Positions 7,001 to 12,703 of a stretch of 17,281 nt of DNA are shown here, in pieces. Source of the stretch: DASPKT01 sp035626475 (lineage in GTDB: Bacteria > Pseudomonadota > Alphaproteobacteria > Azospirillales > Azospirillaceae). Under the pieces are notes generated by a model. The model was not told the DNA's origin. It worked only from the letters and a program-made list of their open reading frames with translations, and ran no database searches. The position numbers were made by a program, and so were the translations under genes. The DNA is taken from assembly GCA_035626475.1 (NCBI GenBank), contig DASPNP010000048.1, forward strand, positions 1 to 17,281. The letters are read 5' to 3'. How positions within the stretch are numbered: the first letter of the stretch is position 1; every line of letters begins with the position of its first letter.

Positions 7001-8931
7001 GTGAAGGCGTCCTCGAAGGCGCCCTTGACCACATCCAGGTCGACCGGCTGGCCGTTGGCCATCACCATCTGGAAGTCCTGGATGAAGATGGAGCTGTCGC
7101 GACCGCCCAGCCGGATCTCGAAGGGGCCGCCCTCGGCCAGGATGCGCAGGCCGAGATTCTCCAGCATCGGCAGCACCTGCGACAGATGCACCGGGTGCCG
7201 GTCCTGATAGGCCTTGAAGTACAGCTCATGCCGCTCGGCCTCCACGGGCCGGTGCAGGTTCAGCTGCAGCTCGCCGGTATGGGCGGCGGCCTCGATCCGG
7301 TCGATGTCGACCACCGCGTCGTCGGCCGAATAGGCCTCGCGGTAGCCCTGGGGCAGCGCCTGGCTGTAGCGCTTGGCGAGCCGCAGCCCCGCCTCCTCGC
7401 CGTGCCGCTCGACCAGCGCCTGCTGCAGCCGGTCGGTCCAGCCGCGCGCGGCCTGGATCAGCATCTCCTCCAGCTCGTTCGTATCGAACTCGGGGAGGCG
7501 GCCCTGCTTGGTCTGGATGATCAGGTGCACGCGGGCCAGTACGCTCTCGGCCAGCGCCACGTTGACGCTGACGGTCGTGCCGTCGAAGGCGCGCTCCAGG
7601 ATGCCCTGCATGCGCATGCGCAGGTCGGTGTCGTAGCGGTCGCGCGGCACGTAGATCAGCGTGCTGACGAAGCGCTCGAACGGGTCCTTGCGGACGAACA
7701 GCGCCACGCGCTGGCGGTCCTGCAGGTGCAGCACGCCCAGCGCGGTCTCGAACAGCTCGTCGTCGGAGACCTGGAACAGCTCGTCGCGCGGGTAGGTGTC
7801 CAGGATGTGGACCAGCGCCTTGCCGTCATGGCTCTTCGGATCGAAGCCGGCGCGGGCCAGGGTCCGGGTCACCTTCTGGCGCAGGAAGGGGATCTCGCGG
7901 GCCGAGCGGTTGTAGGCCGAGGAGGTGAAGAGGCCGGCGAACAGCCGCTCGCCGATCTCCACGCCCTTGTCGTCGTAGACCTTGACCATGACGGCGTCGA
8001 GCGCCGCCGGGCGGTGGACGGTCGACTCCTTGTTGGCCTTGGTGACCATCATGAAGCGCGGCTGGCGGATGAAGTGCTTCACGACCGGCGGCAGGGCCGA
8101 GAAGTTGCGCAGGCCGTCGAAGACCGAGACGTCGTCGTCGGCCAGGATGCCCAGGCCGGCGCCGGCCTGGATGTCCAGCGCCTCCTCGTCCCCGTCCTTG
8201 CCGAAGCGGTACTCGCGTACGCCGAGGAAGATGAAGTGGTCCTCATCCATCCAGCGCAGGAAGTCCAGACCTTCCAGCACCTCGTCCTGCGGCAGCGGCA
8301 GGGTGCGCGCCTTGGTGTCGGACACGGTCTCGGCGATGCGGGCGCGCATCTTCTGGAAGTCGCGCACGGCGGCGCGGACATCCGAGAGCACACGGACGAT
8401 GCCGGCCTTGACCCGCTCCAGCGTCGCCTGGTCGGTCGCCTGGTCGACCTCGATGTGCATGTAGCTCTCGGGCATCGCGTCGGCCGGCGCCGCCTGCGGC
8501 TCGAACAGCTCGACCAGCTTGCCGGCCGCGTCGCGCTTCACGCGCACCACCGGGTGGATCACCAGATGCACGGTCAGCCCGTGGCGGTTCAGCTCGGCCG
8601 AGACGCTGTCGACCAGGAAGGGCATGTCGTCGTTGACGACCTCGACCACCGTGTGGGCGGCGTGCCAGCCATCCTGCTCGACCTTGGGGTTGCAGACGCG
8701 CACCAGCGCCTCGCCCGGCTTGCGCACGCCGCCGAACTGCCACATCGCCAGGGCGGCGCCGTACAGCTCGTCCGAGGAGGAGCGCAGGATGTCGTCGGGG
8801 GGCACGTTGGCGTAGAACTGGCGGACGAAGCGCTCGGCGGCGCCCGCCTTCTCGCGGGAAAGCCGGTCGCGGACCTTGCCGACGACCTGTTCGGTCAACT
8901 CAACCTTGCGCTGCTCGGCCTTGAGCGCCAT
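4075..8931 (-). CDS. gdhB: NAD-specific glutamate dehydrogenase, large (about 180 kDa) class
   Basis: The enzyme oxidatively deaminates L-glutamate to 2-oxoglutarate and ammonium with NAD+, mainly for amino-acid catabolism. At 1618 residues the product has the usual length of the large bacterial class, called gdhB in Pseudomonas and gdhZ in Caulobacter. The long N-terminal half contains ACT-like regulatory segments, including the early DDMPFLVDSVSAELNRHGL block. The catalytic core starts near residue 800 with GGIRWSDR (823-830), VGSKGGF (855-861, K858 the likely catalytic lysine) and GDMSGDVFGNG (995-1005). A helical C-terminal region ends in RQLRGLVAG. The frame is open upstream to 9354, but the start is placed at the ATG 8929-8931. 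There MALKAEQRKVELTEQV begins the family-like sequence, and GGGAG (minus strand, 8942-8946) sits 10 bases upstream. The gene is monocistronic and divergent from a NrtR-like gene. It appears intact. Confidence 0.95.
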   Translation of the reverse strand: MALKAEQRKVELTEQVVGKVRDRLSREKAGAAERFVRQFYANVPPDDILRSSSDELYGAALAMWQFGGVRKPGEALVRVCNPKVEQDGWHAAHTVVEVVNDDMPFLVDSVSAELNRHGLTVHLVIHPVVRVKRDAAGKLVELFEPQAAPADAMPESYMHIEVDQATDQATLERVKAGIVRVLSDVRAAVRDFQKMRARIAETVSDTKARTLPLPQDEVLEGLDFLRWMDEDHFIFLGVREYRFGKDGDEEALDIQAGAGLGILADDDVSVFDGLRNFSALPPVVKHFIRQPRFMMVTKANKESTVHRPAALDAVMVKVYDDKGVEIGERLFAGLFTSSAYNRSAREIPFLRQKVTRTLARAGFDPKSHDGKALVHILDTYPRDELFQVSDDELFETALGVLHLQDRQRVALFVRKDPFERFVSTLIYVPRDRYDTDLRMRMQGILERAFDGTTVSVNVALAESVLARVHLIIQTKQGRLPEFDTNELEEMLIQAARGWTDRLQQALVERHGEEAGLRLAKRYSQALPQGYREAYSADDAVVDIDRIEAAAHTGELQLNLHRPVEAERHELYFKAYQDRHPVHLSQVLPMLENLGLRILAEGGPFEIRLGGRDSSIFIQDFQMVMANGQPVDLDVVKGAFEDAFTRVWSGEAQSDGFDKLVLGAGLNWREVSMIRAYAKYLRQARFDFTQAYIEDTLAAHADITKLLVKLFRTAHDPELAREFGRQRVDSRRMGLIVEIEHALDRVTNLDEDRILRRMLNLIRATLRTNFFQKDKDGQSKTYISFKLDSRSIDDLPLPRPWVEIWVYSPRVEAVHLRGGKVARGGIRWSDRKEDFRTEILGLIKAQMVKNAVIVPVGSKGGFVVKNPPPASAGREALMAEVVECYKTMMRGLLDITDNLVNGEIVPPADVVRLDADDPYLVVAADKGTATFSDIANGVSREYGFWLDDAFASGGSAGYDHKKMGITARGAWEAVKRHFREMGRDTQTQDFTVVGVGDMSGDVFGNGMLLSKHIRLVAAFDHRHIFIDPNPDAATSFAERQRLFDLPRSSWADYDAKLISAGGGVFERSAKSIQTTPEIRQALGIQAERLTPAELMTAILKAEVDLLWLGGIGTYVKAGSETNAEVGDKANDAIRINGKDVRAKVVGEGANLGFTQRGRIEAAQAGLRLNTDAIDNSAGVDTSDHEVNIKILLRDVMDKGRMTLAQRDVLLAEMTDEVAELVLADNYKQTQALTVAEAVAAETLEDNVRFIRTMERAGKLNRAIEYLPTDEEIVARAASRRGLTRPEQAVLLAYSKIDLYEKLLASDLPDDPKMAEEVVRYFPTALREKFPDAISSHQLRREIIATCVTNGMINRVGPTFIGEMIEQTGMGEADVARAYVIIRDAFGLRPLWSAIEALDTRVPASVQTAMLLETGRLMRRAIPWMLLNGAQPLALQSECERLSPTVEALAAAMGTVLSGEALSDLEARAAELTAQGVPADLARRIAGLGALAAATDVAMIASETGRGVEEVARVYFDLGGRLGFDWLRCRATEVKADNHWQRQAVAAMVDDLYGMQGRLAARILAGGQGDADGLIEAWLTNRSQPVERVQGLLAELRGIVAIDYAMLAVANRQLRGLVAG

Positions 8932-8955
8932 GGCGATATCACTCCCGGTGCGTTG

Positions 8956-8984
8956 AAGGCCCCACTTTGGCGGGGGCCTTTTTT
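8956..8984 (+). terminator. Terminator-like hairpin in the leader of the glutamate dehydrogenase gene
   Basis: AAGGCCCC (8956-8963) pairs with GGGGCCTT (8973-8980), followed on plus by TTTT to 8984. On the plus strand this is a textbook intrinsic terminator, yet no plus-strand gene precedes it. It would stop antisense transcription coming across the dehydrogenase gene. On the minus strand the same stem lies in the 5' leader, ending 9 bases before the GGGAG ribosome-binding site, with no U-tract, so there it is a leader hairpin. Confidence 0.6.
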
Positions 8985-8991
8985 CGGCGCC

Positions 8992-9020
8992 TAGAATTGC
9001 AGGAATCCCGCTGTCCGCAA
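8992..9020 (-). promoter_or_regulatory. Candidate promoter of the glutamate dehydrogenase gene
   Basis: On the minus strand, TTGCGG (9015-9020) and ATTCTA (8992-8997) are 17 bases apart. Transcription would start near 8985, so the mRNA would begin right at the leader hairpin (8956-8980). The box match is moderate. Confidence 0.35.
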
Positions 9021-9074
9021 GGGCGAACAATGGGCTGGCCCCAATCTGCAATGGTCGGTCGCGGCGGGGTTTGC

Positions 9075-9091
9075 GCAAGGAGTTCCCTTGC
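9075..9091. promoter_or_regulatory. Small inverted repeat in the divergent gdh/NrtR-like intergenic region
   Basis: GCAAGG (9075-9080) and CCTTGC (9086-9091) form a perfect 6-bp dyad around a 5-bp spacer. It sits about 80 bases upstream of the NrtR-like GTG start and about 145 bases upstream of the dehydrogenase start. It could be an operator, but a 6-bp dyad can arise by chance in GC-rich DNA. Confidence 0.25.
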
Positions 9092-9169
9092 CGTACAAGC
9101 GGGGTCGAACAACAGATTCTGTCGGGACCGCCGGACCACGCCCGGCGCCCGACCCATCCGGAGAGACTC

Positions 9170-10195
9170 GTGGGCTTGGAAACGGACCGCACGGTGATCG
9201 GCCTGACCGCGGTCATCGTCGCCGTGACGGAGGAGGTGCCGCGCGTGCTGACGGTGCGCCGGCTGACCCACGACCTCGCCACGCCCGAGCAGCGCGGCGC
9301 CCACTCGCTGGACGCGCTGCCCTTCGGCCCCTTCGCGCCCGAGGGCCACCGCACGCTGGAGAGCGGCCTGCGCTCCTGGGTGCAGGAACAGACCGGCCTG
9401 CCGCTGCGCTATGTCGAGCAGCTCTACACCTTCGGAGACCGCTACCGCGACCCGCGCGAGATCTCCGGCGGGCCGCGCGTGGTGTCGGTGGGCTACTTGG
9501 CGCTGACCCGCGAGGCGCCCTTGTCCGGCACCGGCCAGGCGGAGTGGCGCGACTGGTACGGCTACTTCCCCTGGGAGGATTGGCGCGAGGGGCGGCCGGC
9601 GCTCATCAACGCCGTCATCCGCCCGGCGCTGGAGCGCTGGGCGGCGTCCGGCGGCGACGTGGCGCGGCGGCGCGAGCGGGTCGGCACCACCTTCGCCACC
9701 GACGACGACCATTGGGACGATGAGCGCGTGCTGGAGCGCTACGAGCTGCTCTACGAGGCCGGGCTGGTCGCCGAGGCCGGGCGCGACCGGGCCGCGCAGG
9801 CCGCGCGCGGCGAGGGCGATCCCTCCTGGCCCGACCAGCCCGAGGCGGTGGCGGCCACCGGCACGCCCATGGAGATGGACAACCGGCGCATCCTGGCCGC
9901 CGCGCTGGGCCGCATCCGCGGCAAGCTGAAATACCGCCCCGTGGTCTTCGACCTGATCCCGCCGCAGTTCACGCTCTTCCAGCTGCAGCGCACGGTGGAG
10001 GCGCTGTCGGGCTTCCGGCTGCACAAGCAGAACTTCCGCCGGGTGCTGCTGTCCGCCAAGCTGGTGGAGGCCACCGGCACGCTGGAGGCCCGCACCGGCG
10101 GCCGCCCGGCCGAACTCTACCGCTTCCGCCGCGACGTGCTGCTGGAGCGCGCCGCCGCCGGGGTGGGCCTGCCGACGATCCGGATCACGGAGTAG
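9170..10195 (+). CDS. NrtR-like protein: degenerate Nudix domain plus C-terminal winged helix (COG4111-type)
   Basis: The product has 341 residues. The N-terminal half (about 8-150) resembles a Nudix fold. However, its Nudix box, EGHRTLESGLRSWVQEQTGL (58-77), lacks the standard REUxEE glutamates, so hydrolysis is unlikely. The C-terminal part (about 252-322: LKYRPVVFDLIPPQFTLFQL, HKQNFRRVLL, GRPAELYRF) matches the winged-helix half of NrtR-type regulators, which sense NAD-derived ligands such as ADP-ribose and repress NAD-metabolism genes. The start is placed at GTG 9170-9172, where GGAG (9160-9163) sits 6 bases upstream; the frame also reads open further upstream to 9071. The gene is divergent from the NAD-glutamate dehydrogenase and convergent, by 4 bases, with a small gene. 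No nad biosynthesis gene is adjacent, so the regulon is unknown. The family is fairly sure; the regulatory role is inference. Confidence 0.78.
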   Translation: MGLETDRTVIGLTAVIVAVTEEVPRVLTVRRLTHDLATPEQRGAHSLDALPFGPFAPEGHRTLESGLRSWVQEQTGLPLRYVEQLYTFGDRYRDPREISGGPRVVSVGYLALTREAPLSGTGQAEWRDWYGYFPWEDWREGRPALINAVIRPALERWAASGGDVARRRERVGTTFATDDDHWDDERVLERYELLYEAGLVAEAGRDRAAQAARGEGDPSWPDQPEAVAATGTPMEMDNRRILAAALGRIRGKLKYRPVVFDLIPPQFTLFQLQRTVEALSGFRLHKQNFRRVLLSAKLVEATGTLEARTGGRPAELYRFRRDVLLERAAAGVGLPTIRITE

Positions 10196-10199
10196 GCGC

Positions 10200-10391
10200 C
10201 TACTCCAGGTAGGCGTCCACCTCGGCGGCGGCGCGGTCGAGCGGCCAGTCCAGCCGTTCGATGATCTCCTCCACCGCGTCGTCGGCGGAGATGACGCCCC
10301 GGCCCAGCCGGTCCAGCACGTGGTTCAGGACGGTCTCCTCCGCCGGGGTGGCGGGGCCGTAGGACTTCAGGATCTCAAGCGCCTTCGACAT
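10200..10391 (-). CDS. Small hypothetical protein (63 aa)
   Basis: I do not recognise this protein. It is short and acidic, predicted to be helical, and begins MSKALEILKSYGPATPAEET. There is no signal peptide, cysteine motif or membrane segment. The frame is open upstream to 10466. The ATG at 10389-10391 is preferred because GAGAG lies a few bases before it and because the longer version would run through the hairpin at 10416-10441. It shares its strand with the upstream MDR oxidoreductase gene (71-base gap) and could be co-transcribed with it. Its TAG stop is 4 bases from the stop of the NrtR-like gene, and the two stops are embedded in the palindrome GTAGGCGCCTAC (10192-10203). The acidic composition and tight packing support a real gene, but conservation cannot be judged here. 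Confidence 0.6.
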   Translation of the reverse strand: MSKALEILKSYGPATPAEETVLNHVLDRLGRGVISADDAVEEIIERLDWPLDRAAAEVDAYLE

Positions 10392-10415
10392 CGTCTCTCT
10401 GGTCTGGCCATGCGC

Positions 10416-10441
10416 CAAGGGAGGGCGCGTACCCTCCCTTG
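10416..10441. other. Perfect hairpin between the MDR oxidoreductase and the 63-aa gene
   Basis: CAAGGGAGGG (10416-10425) and CCCTCCCTTG (10432-10441) form a perfect 10-bp stem with a 6-base loop. It lies 22 bases past the oxidoreductase stop (minus strand). No U-tract follows on either strand, so it may be an mRNA-stabilising or weak terminator hairpin rather than a classical terminator. Confidence 0.5.
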
Positions 10442-10462
10442 TAGCATGGATATGCCCGCGCC

Positions 10463-11476
10463 TCACGCGTCGGGCAAGACTCGCACCACCACTTTGCCGA
10501 TAGCGCGCCCGCCCTCGAGCTTGGCATGCGCGGCGCCCACACTCTCCAGGGTGAAGGTCTCCGGGTCCAGCAGCGGCCGCAGGCGTCCAGTCTCCACCAA
10601 CGTGCCCAGGCGCCGCAGGATCAGGCCGTGATGCTCCCGGCCCGCGCCGTACAGCATCGGGATCGGCATGACCACGGCATGCAGGCTCAGCCCCTTGGCA
10701 TGCATCGGCGCCAGATCGACCGGCACGGCGGTGACGATGGAGACGACGCGCCCGTTCAGCGCCGCGGCGGCGAAGGAGGCGGGCAGGTTCTCGTTGCCCA
10801 GACTGTCATAGACCACGTCCCAGCCGGCGCCGCCGGTCAGCCGGGCGCTGTAGTCGGCCGGGGTCTCCCGCCGGTAGTCCACCGTCTCGTCGGCGCCGAA
10901 GCGGTGGGCGATCTCCGCCTTCTCCGGCGAGGAGACGGTGGCCGTGACGTGGGCCCCCTGCGCCTTTGCCAGCTGGATGGCGACATGGCCGACGCCGCCG
11001 GCACCGCCATGCACCAGCACCCGCTCCCCCGGCTGCACCCGGGCCCGGTCCACCAGGCCTTCCCAGGTGGTGATGCCGACCAGCGGCAGGGCGGCGGCCT
11101 CCGCCATGGACAGGGTGGCCGGCTTGGGCGCGATCAGCCTGGCGTCGGCGATGATCGCTTCGGCATAGCCGCCGCCATGGGTGCCCTTCAGCCCGCCGGC
11201 GCAGCCATAGACCGCGTCGCCGATGCGGAAGGCCTCCACGCCCGGCCCGACCGCCTCCACCACACCGGCGAAGTCGCAGCCCAGCACGGTCGGCGCCTCG
11301 GGCGCCCAGGCCGACGGCGCGCGACGCAGCTTGTAGTCCACCGGGTTCACGCTGGCGGCGTGGATGCGCACCCGGACATGGCCCGCCGGCGGCTCGGCCA
11401 GCGGCAGCTCGACGATGCGGAAGTTGGAGACGTCGCCGGGCTGGATCAGGCTGACGGCGCGGTAGGTCTGGCTCAT
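10463..11476 (-). CDS. Zinc-free MDR-family NAD(P)H:quinone oxidoreductase / alcohol dehydrogenase-like protein
   Basis: This 337-residue protein of the medium-chain dehydrogenase/reductase superfamily is most like quinone oxidoreductases and enoyl reductases, which use NADPH to reduce quinones or activated double bonds. The N-terminal GroES-like domain holds ASVNPVDYKLR (41-51) and GCDFAGVVEAVG (66-77). The Rossmann part carries HGGAGGVGHVAIQLA (156-170), the dinucleotide-binding motif. The catalytic-zinc ligands of true alcohol dehydrogenases and the structural four-cysteine lobe are absent, which supports the zinc-free quinone reductase branch. The ATG at 11474-11476 is preceded by GGAGG five bases upstream. 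It is divergent from a LysR-type regulator, a layout that usually means the regulator controls this gene. The natural substrate cannot be told from the sequence. Cytoplasmic; no signal peptide. Confidence 0.87.
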   Translation of the reverse strand: MSQTYRAVSLIQPGDVSNFRIVELPLAEPPAGHVRVRIHAASVNPVDYKLRRAPSAWAPEAPTVLGCDFAGVVEAVGPGVEAFRIGDAVYGCAGGLKGTHGGGYAEAIIADARLIAPKPATLSMAEAAALPLVGITTWEGLVDRARVQPGERVLVHGGAGGVGHVAIQLAKAQGAHVTATVSSPEKAEIAHRFGADETVDYRRETPADYSARLTGGAGWDVVYDSLGNENLPASFAAAALNGRVVSIVTAVPVDLAPMHAKGLSLHAVVMPIPMLYGAGREHHGLILRRLGTLVETGRLRPLLDPETFTLESVGAAHAKLEGGRAIGKVVVRVLPDA

Positions 11477-11537
11477 TTCGTCCTCCGTGGATGGGGCGGT
11501 TCCAGATGTGCGCCGATCACAGCCATGAAGGAAATGA

Positions 11538-11568
11538 ATTGGCCAAATTGATCCAATGAACCTAGTTT
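11538..11568. promoter_or_regulatory. LysR-type operator and overlapping lysR-gene promoter
   Basis: ATTGG (11538-11542) and CCAAT (11553-11557) form a 5-bp dyad around 10 bases, and a nested TTGGCCAA palindrome occupies 11539-11546. A partly symmetric AT-rich site of this size between divergent LysR and target genes is typical of a LysR-family binding site. A possible promoter for the LysR gene overlaps it: TTGGCC (11539-11544), an 18-base spacer and TAGTTT (11563-11568). The region is clearly AT-richer than its surroundings. Confidence 0.55.
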
Positions 11569-11575
11569 ATGGATC

Positions 11576-12448
11576 ATGAGCATGCCGCCTCTCGACCTCG
11601 ACGCCCTCCGCGCCTTCGCCGCCATCGCCGATGCCGGCGGCTTCACCGCCGCCGCCGACCGGCTGGGCCTGACCCAGTCGGCCGTCAGCGTCCGCATCCG
11701 CCGGTTGGAGGAGGGGCTGGGGAAGCGCCTGTTCGAGCGCACCAGCCGCAGCACCGCGCTGACCCGCGACGGCGAGCTGCTGCTGGCCTATGCGCGGCGC
11801 CTGCTGGACCTCAGCGACGAGACGGTGCGCCGCCTGACCGAGCCGGTGGCGGAAGGCGAGCTGCGCCTCGGCGTCGGCGAGTATGTCGCCCCGCAGCAGC
11901 TGCCGCGCCTGTTGTCGCGCCTCGCCCGCGCCTATCCGCACGTCCATCTGGAGGTGACGGTCGCCTCCGGCGCCGAGCTGAAGGCGGGGCTGGAGGCGGG
12001 CGCGCTCGACCTGGTCATCGGCATGCGCAACGCCGGCGGCACCGACGGCCGGGTGATCCGGCGGGAACCGCTGGTCTGGGCCGCCGGGCCGGACTGGCAG
12101 ATGCCGGCGGACGGCGCGCCGCTGCCGCTTTGCCTGATGCCGCACCCGTGCATCTACCGCACCCGCGCCCTGGCCGGGCTGGAGGCGCAGGGCCGGCCCT
12201 GGCGCGTCGTCTATACCAGCCCCAGCCTGCTCGGCATCCAGGCGGCGGCGCAGGCCGGGCTCGGCGTCCTGGTGCTGGGCGCCGACGCGCTCATGCCGGG
12301 CATGCGGGTGCTGGGCCCGGACAGCGGCCTGCCCGATCTGGGCGACGCCGAGATCGTCGTGCTGGGCGAGGACCGCAAGAGCGCCGCCATCGCCCCGCTG
12401 GTCCGCTTCATCGTGGAGCAGCTGCAGGCGGGGCCGATGGCGGCGTGA
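11576..12448 (+). CDS. LysR-family transcriptional regulator
   Basis: This 290-residue protein has the normal length for a LysR-type transcriptional regulator. The N-terminal winged helix-turn-helix spans about 7-66 and includes AFAAIADAGGFTAAADRLGL, TQSAVSVRIRRLEEGLG and LFERTSR. A linker helix follows, then an effector-binding domain from about residue 92, beginning GELRLGVGEY. The start could be ATG 11576 or ATG 11582. Neither has a strong ribosome-binding site, and the apparent -10 box ends only 7 bases before 11576, so a leaderless or nearly leaderless mRNA is possible. The gene is divergent from the MDR oxidoreductase across about 100 bp containing a LysR-like dyad, so autoregulation and control of that gene are the natural inference. 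The effector is unknown. The 3' end faces the RNA methyltransferase gene, with repeats in between. Confidence 0.9.
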   Translation: MSMPPLDLDALRAFAAIADAGGFTAAADRLGLTQSAVSVRIRRLEEGLGKRLFERTSRSTALTRDGELLLAYARRLLDLSDETVRRLTEPVAEGELRLGVGEYVAPQQLPRLLSRLARAYPHVHLEVTVASGAELKAGLEAGALDLVIGMRNAGGTDGRVIRREPLVWAAGPDWQMPADGAPLPLCLMPHPCIYRTRALAGLEAQGRPWRVVYTSPSLLGIQAAAQAGLGVLVLGADALMPGMRVLGPDSGLPDLGDAEIVVLGEDRKSAAIAPLVRFIVEQLQAGPMAA

Positions 12449-12457
12449 GGCGACCGC

Positions 12458-12531
12458 AGGTCGGGAGGAGCCGGAGGCGTATCCCGACAAACACCCGAAG
12501 ATGTCGGGATACGCTCCGCTTCTCCCGACCT
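12458..12531. repeat. REP-like palindromic repeat
   Basis: The core arms CGTATCCCGACA (12478-12489) and TGTCGGGATACG (12502-12513) are perfectly complementary around a 12-base loop. Outer arms (AGGTCGGGA at 12458-12466 with TCCCGACCT at 12523-12531) extend the pairing with a few mismatches. It begins 10 bases after the LysR stop and has no T-run, so it is a repeat-type palindrome rather than a standard terminator, though it may protect or end the transcript. Confidence 0.7.
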
Positions 12532-12553
12532 ACGAACAAGCAGCGCCGAGGTC

Positions 12554-12677
12554 GTGCGTCCTTCGACAAGCTCAGGATGAGGGGGATAGTGCTGCTCCCG
12601 GCCAAGCTCAGGATGAGGGGGAGACAGGAGTGCCTGGCTTCCCCCGTTCCTCATCCTGAGCCTGTCGAAGGACGCAC
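12554..12677 (-). repeat. Non-autonomous inverted-repeat element, copy B (reverse orientation)
   Basis: The element is 124 bp with near-perfect 29-bp terminal inverted repeats at 12554-12582 and 12649-12677; a shared core is CTTCGACAAGCTCAGGATGA. Read on the minus strand it carries the same internal boxes as copies A and C, CCAGGCACTCCT (12626-12637) and GGGAGCAGC (12591-12599). It also contains an extra partial terminal-repeat segment, AAGCTCAGGATGAGGGGGAG (12604-12623). It lies between the convergent LysR and RNA methyltransferase genes. No ORF of its own. Confidence 0.85.
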
Positions 12678-12703
12678 ACCCTCTCAGCCTCGCCCGGTCC
12701 GCC

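Noticed and set aside
9071..9169. Longer start for the NrtR-like protein
   Set aside because: The GTG at 9170 has GGAG six bases upstream and starts where the domain begins; the upstream 33 codons look non-coding.
8932..9354. N-terminal extension of the glutamate dehydrogenase frame up to 9354
   Set aside because: The extra 141 codons are proline/serine/arginine-rich without family likeness, cross the leader hairpin and the divergent gene's start, and a good ribosome-binding site marks the ATG at 8931.
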